A DNA stretch of 64,000 nucleotides from Auriscalpium vulgare (taxonomy: Eukaryota; Basidiomycota; Agaricomycetes; Russulales; Auriscalpiaceae): NCBI GenBank assembly GCA_019915015.1, contig JAHBBC010000007.1:1240001-1304000 (forward strand). Direction: 5' to 3'. A model generated the notes under the pieces. That model was given only the letters and a program-made list of their open reading frames with translations, did no database searches and was not told where the DNA came from. Shown here piece by piece: positions 37,055 through 49,092 of this stretch. The first letter of the stretch is position 1, and every line of letters begins with the position of its first letter. The translations under genes and the position numbers were made by a program.

Positions 37055-38230
37055 ATGCCATCCTCCCCCAAGCCACTCTACCAAGCCAGCACCCAGTTTC
37101 GCAACTGGCGGTTCTCGCCCGACCGCCTCCACGCGACGAGAGATGCGCTCAACCGCTCCGCCGTCACAGCCATCCGCAACACCTTCGAGGCAGAGCTCGT
37201 GTGTTCCTGGCCTCCGCGCGCTCTCCCCGAGCTGACCGAGATCTCAACTGCAGCCCGGCTCCTCCTCCGGTATCCAGTTCCTCGACTTCACTGAGGAGCA
37301 TCTGCTCGTCAAACTCTACGTGACAAAGATCTCACAGCTATGCGGCCACTTCCGCTTCCCAGAGGAGGTCGAGGCGACCGGTATCAGCTACCTGAAGCGG
37401 TTCTACCTCGGAAACACAGTCATGGACTGGCATCCAAAGAACGTCATGTACGTTTTTCCCAACAACTCCTGTGCCGGCGTCGGTTCACCTCCAGCGTCTA
37501 GGCTTACCGCCCTCTTTCTCGCCACCAAGACGACGAACCACCCGATATCACTGGAGTCTTACACATCAAACATACCGCGCACAGCCCCCTCTGATGTCCT
37601 CGACCTCGAGTTTCTCGTCGCGCAGAGCCTCGCATTTGAATTTGCCGTATGGCATGCCCACAGGGCGTTGTGGGGCTTGTGGCTCGATCTCCAGGTCCGC
37701 CCGCTTTTCACTCTCTGAAGCAAATCTCGATCTCGATCCCGCCTCGGTAGGCTTTGCCAGAGCCTCCTCATCGCGATGCACTACAGCAAAGCTACGACGT
37801 CGCCCTGCAGCATGTCCGAACGTCGCGGCTCACGGACGCTGAGCTACTATATTCGCCGTCGCAAATAGCCCTAGCGTGCATGTCACTAGCGGCGCCCGAC
37901 CTCGCCGCATCGTGGGCTCAGGCGAAGGGAGCTGAACCAGCACTTGAGACAATCCAAGCCATCAAAGACATGATACTTCGCGACGGTGACGTGCCTTCTG
38001 TGGAGGTTGTGCGGGAAATCGACAGGCGACTCAAGGTCTGCAAAAATCCAGAGAAGGTGGTGGGAAGTAAGGCGTATATTGCGAGGAAGGCGCAGGAAGA
38101 AAAGAATGCGGAGGCGAAGAGAGCGAAGAAAGCCGAGGGTGTCAGACGAGCTATGGAGGACGGTGATCCATTCGGTGACGAGTTGAATGGTGATATGGAT
38201 ATGACAGGCGGACTTGATGACGACGATTGA
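37055..38230 (+). CDS. CCL1: Cyclin H (Ccl1), CDK-activating kinase/TFIIH subunit
   Basis: Exons 37055-37198, 37254-37447, 37502-37694 and 37751-38230 give 336 residues. Family features: YQASTQFRNWRFSPDRL at the N-terminus, first cyclin box CGHFRFPEEVEATGISYLKR and NTVMDWHPKNVMLTALFLAT spanning intron 2, second box SRLTDAELLYSPSQIALACM, then a Lys/Glu-rich tail and acidic end. Cyclin H pairs with Cdk7/Kin28 to phosphorylate the Pol II CTD and cell-cycle CDKs. No frame problems. Confidence 0.93.
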
Positions 38231-38470
38231 CTCTGGGTCTTACATGTACAACATGTACAGTTGCTGATCCTACAACCAAAGCCGCAGGCCGATGTTCCAG
38301 CTCTCCGAACCTGTCCACAAAGCATCATTTGACGAAAGTCTGGACACCTCAGCGATGCATCATATACTGTTCGGAAAGCAGTCGCGCTATCGACATACAA
38401 AATGGCATGGGGCACATACTCATGCAAAGGCATAGGGGAAGAAAGCAATGAGTAAAGGAACCACATCTGC

Positions 38471-39247
38471 CTAGTAGCCGAGAGCGGTGAGCTTCTCGAA
38501 AGACGACGAGTTGTCGGCAAGTGCCTTTTGGCGCAGCTTGACCGCGGCAAGCTGATAAAAGGGTGAGCAAATGCGATCGGTTATATTCATGGAATTCATG
38601 AACACACCTTGTGTTCATGGAATGCCTGCGCCTTAATCTTCCTCTTCTCCTCCAGGCGGTCCACGACGTCCTTGTAACCCCATCCAACCTCATGAGAGAG
38701 GCGCTATGAAGTGGCTTAAGCACCCGGGCAGCAGCACACGGCTCGTTCACAAGACTCACCTTGACCGTGCAGAACTTTCGGCCAGGCTTCAACCGCAACA
38801 CCCTCAACGCCTGTGGCACAACCATCCGCTTCTTCCTGTCGTATGGAGGAGGAACGCCCTCAAAGAGCTTCAGGCGCTCGAGGGCAGCAGCACCGCGGGG
38901 AGTCTTGTGGGGGACCATCCCGCGGATGGCGCGGAAGAGGATCTTGGAGGGAGCGCGGTGGTGGAAGGGTCCAGATTTTTTCGGATTCACGATATGGCGT
39001 TTATGGAGGAAATTGTGGTATCGCAACTGTAGTGCCGCGTGTCAGTTCTAAAGCTGGTTGATTCGCGTTCAGTCTGCATGCTACGCGCCTTGTTGCGGAA
39101 GAAGGAACCGGAGATGTTGATTTCCTCGCACCGGACGACGACGATCTTCTGGCCAGAGAGAATCTGCTTGGAGATTATGGATGCCAGCCGGCCCAGGAGA
39201 TGGCCCTTGCCATCTATAACGATGGGGCTGGAGGAGATAGTGGCCAT
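38471..39247 (-). CDS. RPL16: 60S ribosomal protein L16 (uL13)
   Basis: Exons 39247-39089, 39026-38760, 38703-38608 and 38551-38471 give 200 residues, full length. Clear family sequence: [83 protein letters not shown]. Intron 1 starts GCGCGT directly after the AAG codon, so it is a GC-AG intron unless a base is wrong. A 5' UTR intron at about 39255-39314 (GTCAGT donor) after a pyrimidine-rich leader is likely, as in many ribosomal protein genes. Confidence 0.94.
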
Positions 39248-39887
39248 GTCGAGTCTAAACGCGCATCGTAGCTGTGAGTACGAGCCGCGAACAGATGGCC
39301 ACAAATACACTGACCTTGAGGAGGGCGCCGGGGGAAGGATTGCAGAGAGTTGAGTGTCAACCGCTGGTCGCTAATAGACAGTGAGGCTCTCACCTTGAGG
39401 ATCTTGCTGTCGATGAGGTACTACGGGGCGGAGGGATGAGTGACAGCCACCGTGACAACAACTGCACAGTTTCTCGGCAAATTCCGCAAACCTTGTTTTG
39501 CCTCCACCAACCGACCATCTGCATTCTCCCCTCCAGAATTGCCTTGAGGGTGTGCGCACTTGAGCTTGGCTAGCAAGTCATCGTGTAGTCGTGTGTGATG
39601 TAAAAAGCGAGGCCGTATGTACACTATGTGAGCGTCACGACAGTGGCCTCACTGTGGCCAACGTCTGCGCACGAAGAGTCTCGCCTGCGCCAACTCCAAT
39701 TAGTAGGCCGTGAGTTACTTACAAAGCACTCGATTCTCGCCGACTGGCTCACCAGACCCAGCGCCATGCAGGTGTCTGGTACGGAGTCGAAGACGGCAGT
39801 TCCGGGCGGAGACTGAACAGGACCACCGCGTCGCGACGAGTGCATCGAGTCTCGTCACCGCGTCACCGTTCAACTACCGCGCCAAAA
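39248..39887. other. Divergent intergenic region, RPL16 and mitochondrial ACP
   Basis: Contains the RPL16 5' UTR and promoter and the ACP promoter. On the minus strand, 39396-39422 sits between an AG and a GT and reads YLIDSKILK; it could be an upstream non-coding exon, but nothing supports a separate gene. Confidence 0.45.
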
Positions 39888-40487
39888 ATGTCTTTCGCTC
39901 GTATCGCCTTGCGTAGTGCCGTGCGTACAGGACTTGCTCAGCCCGCCTCTCGACTCCTCTTCAACCGTCTTCCTCCTCGCGCCGCGTTCTCCGCAGCCGC
40001 CGCGCTCGAGCCAGCACAGATCGAACGACGTGTCTTGGACGTGCTCAAGGGCTTCGACAAGGTGAACCCGGAGAAGGTGTGTACGGACTTGCGCTTCTCG
40101 TCCGTGGCACCCTGTGATACATTGCTATTCTGCTAGCTCGTGCCCGCGTCGTCATTCACGGAGGACCTGGGTCTGGATAGCCTGGACGCGGTAGAGGTTG
40201 TGATGGCCGTCGAAGAGGTACGCGTCTGGTTCTTCCTAACCGTCCACGAGGCCTTTGTCTTGACCGAATGGGTCGCGCAGGAGTTCGCCATCGAGATTCC
40301 AGATGCAGAGGCGGATGAGATCAAGACCGTCCAACAAGGTGTGTCTATCGGCTACGAAGGCATACCTTTCTCTGACGGCACCCCGTTCCGCTAGCTATCG
40401 ATTACATCGCGAAGACTCCTGAGGGTGAGCTATATTTGTAAACTTCAACCATTCATGCCGTTCATCGTGCCTTTTTCAGCCCACTGA
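39888..40487 (+). CDS. ACP1: Mitochondrial acyl carrier protein
   Basis: Exons 39888-40076, 40137-40217, 40281-40338, 40395-40424 and 40480-40487 give 121 residues. The first 40 or so residues are an Arg/Ala/Ser-rich mitochondrial presequence ([20 protein letters not shown]). The carrier domain has the phosphopantetheine Ser in [20 protein letters not shown], then [13 protein letters not shown] and YIAKTPEAH. The last exon is only 8 nt, completing AH-stop. Roles in the family: mitochondrial fatty-acid/lipoate synthesis, and a structural partner of LYR proteins in complex I and iron-sulfur assembly. Confidence 0.95.
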
Positions 40488-40807
40488 GCATACTTATCAC
40501 ATACAATACGCGTCCACCTTGTACCCGGACCGTGGAATGGCATAGCTTTAATCACTTCTCTTTCCTATGACCGCGCAGCAATTGCAGCAGACCGATATAC
40601 GGACGTGAGGCAGACGGGCAGGGTAGACCATTTGCCCGAGAAACGAGAAGTCCAAGTGTGATCCTCTCCGAACGTCATATGACACGATCTCCGACCACTA
40701 CCCGAGCCTTGTTGGATTCGCGGGCCAGTTACTTGCTCCATATATAATGCCATTGTCTGCGTGCCTGTCACTCATAGCCGGAACATTTCTGAAGCCACCT
40801 CCGTGCA
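40488..40807. other. Intergenic
   Basis: 3' flank of ACP1 and promoter of the SMP-30 gene; no gene seen. Confidence 0.5.
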
Positions 40808-42131
40808 ATGTCTTCCAATCGCGTCGTCGTTGTATCTGAGCCGTTGCTCAGGACTGGCTGCTTACTTGGCGAAGGTGAGATACTGTCGTCCTTGCGGCTT
40901 TATCGCGACGCATAACCTCTCTCCTTACAGGCCCTCTCTACGATGCGTCCACCCAGACGTTGCACTTTGTCGATATAGAGACCAAGAGGGTTGGTCACGA
41001 CCCTGTGTTGCATGACATCTCTCTGATCATTGCCGGCCCGCCGCACCGCAGGTCCTCCACCTCGACACCACGAGTCTCGAGCTTACACACGAAGAATTCA
41101 CCGAGCCGATAACGTGTCTCGCACTCCGGCAGGACGGCAGGGTGCGTGTGTTTCCCCTGCGTACCATTTCATGGTACACAAATTGTCCTTTGCCACAGCT
41201 AGCGTGCGCGACGGCGTCGGGGATAGCGCTTCTGGAAGGAAATTCAAAGCTCAACTACCTATGCAAACCGATTCCCGAGCCAGAGCAGCCCTACACGAGG
41301 CTCAACGACGGCGCGTGCGATAGCAAAGGTCGCTTTTACGTTGGGTCCCTGTACAACAAGGAGCGCGGCATTCCGGGGCGCTTGTATTGCTACAACCCAG
41401 ACACTGGCGTATGTACTGTGGCCGACGATGGTCCTTTCACGGTTGGTGCAGATCGCGGATTGCGGGTATATCTTGCCTCACTTACCCCTTCAACAGGATT
41501 CAAACGGATTAGGTTGGAGCCTGGACGACAAGACCATGTAATCCTCTCAATATCCGGCCTGACGCTCGTGAACTGACCGAGAATTGTCAGGTATTTCACG
41601 GACTCCTTCACAAACATCATATATGCGTATGATTATGATGCGAGTCGCGCGATGCTATCCAACCGCCGTGTGTTCGTGGATGCTATGGCTCAAGGATTAC
41701 CGGAGGGTTCCTTCTGCGACGGCCTTTGCATTGATAGCGAGGGGTGCTTGTGGAGCGCACGGTGAGCATCGCGTCTCCTGCTGTGTGCCTCATCTGAGTT
41801 TATTTCTCGTTCAGGTGGGGGGATCACGGATCATACGCTTCAACACGGAGGGCCAAGTGGACTTTGAGATATACTTCCCCACAGTGTACAGCGTGACCGC
41901 TTGCTGCTTTGGAGGCATGTCGCTCGTTGCTGCAGGGCTGTTCACGACTGAGGCCGACTTCATTATGTAGGACCCAACAACGATCAACTCTATGTCACGA
42001 CGGCCCACGCGGGCGTGTTGGGCGGCGACCCGAACCTTCAGTTCCAGTACCCAGACTCAGGGCACCTGTTTGTGGTGGATCTAGCTGGACGATACCAAGG
42101 AGGAGAATGGCGACACAAGTTTGCTCTGTGA
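40808..42131 (+). CDS. SMP-30/gluconolactonase-like hydrolase
   Basis: Exons 40808-40874, 40931-40989, 41052-41141, 41199-41441, 41497-41537, 41591-41761, 41815-41914 and 41971-42131; about 310 residues. Six-bladed propeller family signs: LLGEGPLYDASTQTLHFVDI, RLNDGACDSKGRFYVGS, DSNGLGWSLDDKTMYFTDS, EGSFCDGLCIDSEGCLWSAR, RIIRFNTEG and AGVLGGDPN. The metal-binding Glu, Asn and Asp positions of SMP-30 are present in these motifs. It probably opens sugar lactones. Exon 7 begins with a run of six Gs (41817-41822) where seven are needed for RWGGSR, so one base is missing. Intron 7 is GC-AG (donor GCATGT). Confidence 0.88.
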
Positions 42132-42365
42132 AACTTGGCGATGTACATAGCTAAAATCATTGACCAATATCCTATGTCAGTTTGCACTGGCGCTGGCTAA
42201 CAAAACTATTGTCTTCTGTGCCATACCAAGTATACGGTAACGAAGAGGCTGGCGGCTGTCGGGACTCGGTGCCGCTTTCGGAAAGTCACGACGATGGGCG
42301 CTTGTAACGCGTCTTCCCTCACTGTCCTACTACACGTCGTCGCGAGTCGCGTCCAGCTCGCTGCC

Positions 42366-43389
42366 ATGAAGCATGGTGTCGCCTTTCGCAAATTCTCGAG
42401 GACGTCCTCGCATAGAATGCTCATGCTGCGGTGAGTTCTGTGCCGTTCGAATGCGTGCACAGACTTAGCCCGGGACCAGCAACCTTGTGACGTCTCTCAT
42501 TGAGCATGAACAAATCAAGACAACGCTCCCCAAGGCCAGAGATACTGCGAGGCTGGCGGAGAAGGTCTTCAGATAGTTCTTTCCCGCATTGCCTTACCTG
42601 AACATACGACCAGATCATATCCCTGGGCAAGAAAGGCGACCTGCCAGCGTACCAAAGAGCCTCTGGGTTCCTCCTGCGACCCACCCTCACGCCCAAGATC
42701 TTTGATACTCTCGCGAAACGCTACGCTGAACGCCCAGGCGGCTACACGCGCATTCACAAGTTCGGCAACCGCCAGGGCGACAATGCACCGCACGCCATTC
42801 TCGAGCTCGTGGACAACCCGCGAGACTTGAAGTTTGAGATGACCGCGCGCTCCGTTGGCTGGGAGCTGCTGGCGAGCAAGCTGAAGACGAAGCCTGCGAG
42901 CGTGCTGGTGAAGGAGGGTGTGACGGGTGTGGATGCGGTGGTGACACGGGAGCAGAAGCTGAAGCCGCAGGAATTGGGGGAGCTGCGGCCAACTACGCGG
43001 TGGAACCTGCAGAAGGTGCTCAAGTACCGGTCGTCCAAGGCCGTCGAGGATCTTGGAAAGAAAGCTTCAGATCATATGGTGCGTAGTATCTCTCGCTCTC
43101 CAATCATTTTTCTACATCTGTCCATAATATAGGACGGGCTGTTGGCCAAACCCTTGCAGTCAAGGCACTCAGAGAGAAGTTGCAGAAGGAGCACGTTGAA
43201 GAGGAGCAGCTCTACTTCCGCGATGTCAAGGACATGAAGTTGAAAGCGGGCGAGATAGCACCAGGCTCGACACAGAGCGCACTTCAGACTGCTCAAGGTG
43301 CTCTAGGGTGGACACCTGGACGGAAAGTGCGATGGTTCGAGAGGCGCAAACTCGGGATAGACAGGTCATTAACTTGGGAACAGGTCTGA
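42366..43389 (+). CDS. MRPL8: Mitochondrial ribosomal protein bL17m
   Basis: Exons 42366-42430, 42480-42564, 42614-43082 and 43133-43389 give 291 residues. The bL17 core is at the N-terminus: [54 protein letters not shown] and ILELVDN. A fungal extension follows, ending in a charged helix ([20 protein letters not shown]) and [15 protein letters not shown]. At intron 3 the donor GTAGTA was chosen over the stronger GTGCGT four bases earlier because only it keeps the frame. Its stop is 68 bp from that of the opposing gene. Confidence 0.9.
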
Positions 43390-43457
43390 TGATGTCTTGT
43401 ATTCATGTCGTAGATATTATTGCGTCCCTCCATCCTAATGCCCCGAAAGCGTGCTCG

Positions 43458-44659
43458 TCAGAATTTTGCAGCAGCCTCCAAATCGTCCGCGTTCAACCAA
43501 TCCGCCCCATCATCCAATAGCTCTCTCCACACGGCATCCCGCGCGCCAACAGGCCAACCTGGGGTGTCCCAGAAACGCGCCTGGATGCCCCGCGTATGCG
43601 CGTCATTTACGAGCGTCAGGATGGTACTCCGCTGAGCATCTGAGATCCCAGTGATACCTGCCCAGCCGACAGCCACTCCGTAGTCTGTACTGGCTATGGG
43701 GGCAAGGGACGCGTCCCATGTCGTGTTGGTCGAAGTATCGTTCAGTGAGATGAGCGGACCGTCGAAGAAGTAGTCGCGTGGCTCCAGGGCTTTCACACCA
43801 TCGAGAGGTGAGTTCCCAGTGCCTATGACGGTAACGGCGGATTTTGTGACATTCCCACTCGTGGAGGTGGTTAGGTAGCCAGCGCTACGCAGGGGCTGGA
43901 GGGCCTTCAGAATGAATGGCAGAGCTCTGGGAGTGGATCAGTGACGAGTTGAGATCCAGGGAGGGCTTAGCACACGCACTCTGTCCCATTAGTTTTGATG
44001 TCGACCAGCAAATGCAAAGACGTGCTGCTTGACGTATCAAATACACCACTATGTCCAGTGATCAGCACGAGGAAATACTGTATAGGAAATATATGCCCAC
44101 TTAGGCGTCGTCTGGTTGACAGTGAACTCGTTCTTGGGATTCTGGGCATTCAACACGTGAAGCAGAGGTTGAATATACAGAGAATCGAAGGTACGATGAG
44201 GTGTCAGCGCAGCTTCTTCATGCCCCACCTGTTACCATAGAACATCAGTTGACGAGACAAGCAAGAACTGATCAATTATCAATATGAACGTACGAAAAGC
44301 GTTCCATTTAACAACCACACGTCTGCCTCGACGCTTGCCACGCCGAAGCTCAGCGCACTGAGCAGAGGAACGTCCCTCCAATCTGTCACGGCGCTTCAGC
44401 CTTCCTCGGCATGCAACTAGGCTGCCCACGTACAGTCATTATGCGAATGGATTGCCTTCGGGACGATGTTCTGCGTGAGTTGCGTCGGGTACTGCAGCAG
44501 AGTCGAGTTGGACTGCTCCAGCGCCGCGATCCACTGGTCCACGCTGGGCTTGCTCGTCGCGAGCTGAATGTACCCGACGGACAGCGACAGGAGTAGTATC
44601 TGGCCGAACATGCTGGATAGGAAGGACGGAATTTCTGCCAACAGGGTAAGGGGGCGCAT
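43458..44659 (-). CDS. AIM6-like PLC/GDPD-type phosphodiesterase
   Basis: Exons 44659-44434, 44382-44294, 44228-44101, 44048-43980 and 43926-43458 give 326 residues. An N-terminal hydrophobic helix (FGQILLLSLSVGYIQLA) is a signal or anchor. The TIM-barrel phosphodiesterase motifs follow: KAIHSHNDYWRDVPLL with the catalytic His (crossing intron 1), SVEADVWLLNGTLFVGHEE, LHLLVDIKTNG and ARFWDTPGWPVGARD near the end. This matches fungal 'altered inheritance of mitochondria 6' proteins, whose substrate is unsettled. All phases agree. Confidence 0.88.
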
Positions 44660-45223
44660 GGACGAGGCTTTATAAGTGTTCACAGGACGGCGACGGCGGG
44701 TAAGTAAGGGAGATCTAAATCCTGTTGAATGATATCAGCTGGGTAGGCCCGACGTCGAGCGAGCAACCAATCCGTGGCCGAAACGCCACACGTGCTTGGA
44801 GTTACGGGGGATGGAAGCGGGAAGAAGAAATCATGACATGGGAGGCGAAAGATGTCATATGTTGTTAATCCGTATTGAACGGTCTTCATGGGAGGATCCC
44901 GCTGGCCTCACACAGCCATACTTGTCGGGCGTTGCTCACGGACTTTGCTGAAATGAAAAATATATCTCAAGACTAGCTACGTAGACAATAGCTGTCGCAA
45001 GCCCGCGGCTTCCACGTTGCGGCTACATCGAACGTTGCTTCGACACTGAAGAATGTGATGGCGAAGAACACCGAGTCTCAGTCTGCCGTACGGCACATGA
45101 CCTCGACCCAAACTTTCGCCTCATAGTTTGCCTACATGACGAAAACAATTTGATCACCGTGATATGTGTTGATACAAAGCTGATGGTACAGCCGATGAAC
45201 TGCGGATGCAAGCACCATTACCT
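44660..45223. other. Intergenic
   Basis: Promoter of the AIM6-like gene and 3' flank of the alcohol dehydrogenase gene; no gene seen. Confidence 0.5.
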
Positions 45224-46697
45224 TCATGTCCCCCATTCGTCAACTCGAGAAGTAACCGGGCAACCAGGTGCAGGGCGGTTCGAAAACTGCGTCTCGACGA
45301 ATACCTTCTCCACGCCATTTTGGCGCTTGTCGAAGGCAGCGTAGAGCTTCGCCATGTCGTCAATGGGCACACGGTGCGTGATCATGCTACAAGGCTTCAT
45401 GAGTAAATGTTACTGTCGAGTTTCTAAACCGACATACAAGGTGGGGTCGAATTTACCCGGGCGGATGTAGTCGTTCAAGATCTCATCCCAGTACTTCCTG
45501 ACAGGAGCTTGGCCGTTGCCGATGAGACGGATACCCTTCTCCATAAGTGCACCGATGTTGAATCCGTTTGTGAATCCGGCGTAAGCTGCAATAATGCCAC
45601 ATCGCCCCATCTTGCGAACGGACAACAGCATTTCGTTGACGGTCTCTGGAACATCCGTCTCGAGCATGAGGCCCTTCTGGATTTTGTGCATGAGTGTTTT
45701 GGGCTCGTGGAAGGTTCCTGAAATACAGAATGAGCGAAACGTCGTGTGATGAAGTGGACAGAAACCTACCGCAGTCGAGGGCAACATCGACGCCACCAGG
45801 AACGAGCTCATGAATGCGTTTCGCGACGTCCTTGTATTCCGTGAAATTGATGACTTCCACTCCTGACTTCTCGCGCGCGAAGTCCAAGCGTTGCTGGTTC
45901 TTGTCGATCACGATGACGCGCTTGGCGCCCCTCAGCTGCGCCCATTTGGCTACGCATTGGCCGATAGGACCCATGCCCTGCGCAGATTTAGATTCGACGC
46001 CAATAACGGACAACAAAAGACTAACCCAGACAGCGACGACGTCGCCTTGGTTTACTCCCGTGTCCACAACGCAATGGTAGCTCGTCGGAAGCACGTCCGA
46101 GAGATAGAGTGCTTGCTCGTCTGTGACACCGTCCGGGATAGGCAGCAAATTGAAGTCGGCGATAGGTACACGGACGTATTCAGCTTGGCCGCCGGCGAAG
46201 CCCCCAGTGAAGTGGGAGTAGCCAAAGAAGCCAGCATCGCGAGTGCCGTACATGTAATTTTGCAACCTATACGAAATGAGTCGCCGCCGACATAGGTTCG
46301 GGTGCTGAGGCATACGACGACGAGTTTGTATTGTCGCACATGGACGACAATTCTCCTTGCAAAACTTGCATGTCCCGCAGGCAATCTGGAAAGATGCGAC
46401 GACACGCTGGCCAATCTGCACGTTCTTGACTGCAGGTCCGACGCGGTCGACCACTCCCATAAACTAGATCGCGCTTTCAGAGGACACAGCGACGCGATAT
46501 TGTGTCACACGCACCTCATGGCCCAATATGTCGCCTTTCTGCAATGCGAGGATCTCTCCGTGGTAGAGATGTAGGTCGGAACCGCAGATGGTGGTGCCAG
46601 TGACTTTGAGGATAACATCGCCGGGGTCGGTGATGTCGGGGATAGGAGCATCGACGACGCGCACATCGGCGGCGCCCATCCAAGCCAAAGCCTTCAT
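45224..46697 (-). CDS. Zinc-dependent medium-chain alcohol dehydrogenase
   Basis: Exons 46697-46515, 46463-46316, 46266-46026, 45977-45770, 45717-45438 and 45386-45224; about 407 residues from this start. Catalytic zinc ligands are in [14 protein letters not shown] and LGHEFMG; the structural-zinc Cys cluster is in ACGTCKFC and MCDNTNSSS. The Rossmann motif is [15 protein letters not shown] and the C-terminal part ends [18 protein letters not shown]. It resembles fungal formaldehyde-dehydrogenase-like alcohol dehydrogenases (NAD(P)-dependent). Exon 2 is one base short near 46350-46352 (FCKE then LSSMCD). A spliced upstream exon probably adds YKAREDGST before the start used here, but its frame could not be joined. 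Confidence 0.88.
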
Positions 46698-48128
46698 AGT
46701 GGAGCCATCTTCGCGAGCCTTGTAGTCTGTATTGACCACCGTTGGATGAGTGCCCAGGTGCTGGAGAGTGTGATATGAGCACCGCGGAGAACAGGTCTGT
46801 CAAAGGGCGTCGACGCACCTCCTGGAATGTGTCGGCGGCTGCTTGCATTGTGGTAGACGTAGAGTCGAAGAGAGGAGTACTGCAGGCGCATCTCGGACTT
46901 TATGGAGGGAGACTGCAGAATGACATAGTGATTATGACGTCGCCGCAACGTCCTACGCCACGTGATCCACTGGAGCATCGAAGCTCTCTTGTGAGTTGCA
47001 AGTCGACCGCCGCGAGTCGAAGTACGAGTACTGTCGCCCGACGTACGCGTATACGTCGAGTGGCTGGAGGCCGACGTCTACTTGACGTGCAAGCGGCGGC
47101 TCGACGGCCCGCCAGTGCCCGCGCTCAACCGTCCCTCCGGCTCGCGCCCTCTTGCACCTTCTCTCCGACCATCGATCTCTGAGTGCACCTGATCATGCTC
47201 TATCTCCGTTCATGCAGCACCGGACGCCTCTGTGGTAATCTTGGAACTCCCACACATCCCAACTGCGCCCCATCTGGCCACTTGGGCGAGTTCCTGCACG
47301 CCCTCTGCTCGGGAAATTCACAGGGGACTGCGCGCTCAGATGTCCCTGTGTGCCTCGTTTGCCTGCCTGGGCGCGTGCGTTCGCGGCGTGGCCCCTCAGA
47401 ACTGCCGATACGGCGAGATCTTACACCTCCGCCCCTTTGTCCGCTCGAAATGTCTACACTCGAAGCTTGCGCTTCCCCAGCATCCCTGCACACGTCCCAC
47501 GCTCGGCACCTGCTCTCGTTGCCGTGGTCGGGGTACGCCCTCAATATGATCATCGTTGTTTCACCTCGAGTCGAAACGAGGGCTGTCCTCGGCCTTGATC
47601 CCCGTGTTCGTTCATGACGCTCATGAGTCACTGGTCATCGCCGAGCTGCGCAACGCTGGGCAGTCAGTAAGGTTGCAATTTGACAGCAGCAGAAGAGAGC
47701 TGTCGAGCACAACGTTGCAAAAGCGTTTTCTCCTCGTGTTGTTGCTCGACCCGTCAAAGGCATGGCGTAATACCACGAGGCCACCCTTCCCTCGTCATCC
47801 TCGGAGGGTCCTACTCAAATCGACACGCACGTCAAGGGAATGCCGCGGTGGCCAGCAGCTTGGAATTAAATATTGGATGCAAAAGTAACCACAGTGAACC
47901 AAATATGCCTGAAATAAAGTTACACATTATACGGAGTCTTGCAATGATGACAGTCCAAATGAGTCGATCCGAGAACTATGCAAATTGTGTGACGCGTCGA
48001 CCTCGTCTCTACTTCCACCCTATCTCCGCGCAACACGCGGAACGAACGAGGCGATGGTAGTCCTCGCGGGGCTGCAGACTAGAACGTCAGCAACGCGTCA
48101 GCACGAGCAGAGGAACGACGCACATGAA
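46698..48128. other. 1.4 kb without a confident gene
   Basis: Many overlapping open frames in GC-rich DNA, none with a family motif or clean splicing. The left end must contain the 5' exon and promoter of the alcohol dehydrogenase gene. Confidence 0.45.
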
Positions 48129-48548
48129 TTACGGATCGTTCCACATGGTGAACCGATAGTCCCGCCATATCCGGTCGACGGTAACGCCGCCACCTATGCT
48201 CACAGAACCTGTCTGCAGCTGCGGGCCTGCGCTGGCGAATACCTGTGACACCGAGCAGTTCTGGTCTCTCCACGTGCGTACCCTGTCGGGGAGAAGGAGA
48301 TTAGCGGGGATGGACGCGTAGACAGTGGAGAGTGCTCACGAGACACTGCCCAGCTTCGAGCGGGCCTTGAGGACGTATTTGTACGTGGATCCCGCCTCGA
48401 GGACCAACGTCACGTCCTCCCCTGGTTGCAGCAGGACGACTGCGCCCATGCCCCTGCTGTAGTCGCGCGCGAGCTGCACGGTCGCGCAGTCGTGGGTGTC
48501 ATTTGCAATGCTGAGGAGGACTTCATAGTCGTCTGAGATGGCGGGCAT
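48129..48548 (-). CDS. Small protein, unknown family (paralogue of 53329-53746)
   Basis: Exons 48548-48340 and 48282-48129 give 120 residues. Sequence runs MPAISDDYEVLLSIANDTHD, GAVVLLQPGEDVTLVLEAGS, TYKYVLKARSK and ends WRDYRFTMWNDP. The alternating hydrophobic pattern suggests an all-beta fold. There is no signal peptide, so it is probably intracellular. It shares a sequence pattern and its intron position with the plus-strand gene 5 kb away. I do not recognise the family. Confidence 0.7.
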
Positions 48549-49092
48549 GGAGGGGCGCGGGAGCGGGGACGGAGCGGAAAGGAGGGTCTAGGCAAGAGAG
48601 GGTGAATAGATAGGGGAAGGAGTGAGGTGAGAGAAGGATGGTGGTGAGAAGGAAGGAGCCAAACGCTCAGGCAGGCACTCGCTGAACTTTCGCTACTGCC
48701 GGGACGCACCACTGGACGCGGCTTACGGCAGTAGGGACGGAATGGACACTGCCAGGCCCGTGCGCACTACGTATCTACCTAGCGGCCGGTGCTGTCGAGG
48801 GCGATACGGCTGGCGGTTGCGCAGGGAATGTTGGTAGGCACCGTTCTATTGAAGAATGCACGGCCGGGGCATTGCGCCACGTTGTCACGAAGGTTTATTG
48901 TTCTGCACGAGCGTGACCGAACCCTCGCGTCTGGCGGGGAAAAGAGCATGAGTCGAGGTCAGCGGGCGATGGGGAAGACAAGACGGAACGCGCGAGCCAC
49001 GCCAGAAGGTCGAGGCTGCCGTGCTCACAGTCGTGCGGAAGCAGAGCGTGAGCAGCGTCGTCCCGGCCCGCTTCCTTCAATTCCCCGCGCTC
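48549..49092. promoter_or_regulatory. Divergent promoter region
   Basis: Separates two start codons on opposite strands. The part next to the minus-strand gene is a purine-rich leader (about 48590-48660). No other feature seen. Confidence 0.4.

Noticed and set aside
39396..39422. Minus-strand 27-nt AG/GT-flanked segment reading YLIDSKILK
   Set aside because: No coding exon on either side matches; may be a non-coding 5' exon at most.
46985..47180. Plus-strand coding-like segment (VEWLEADVYLTCKRRLDG)
   Set aside because: No start codon or partner exon could be joined; too short to support as a gene.
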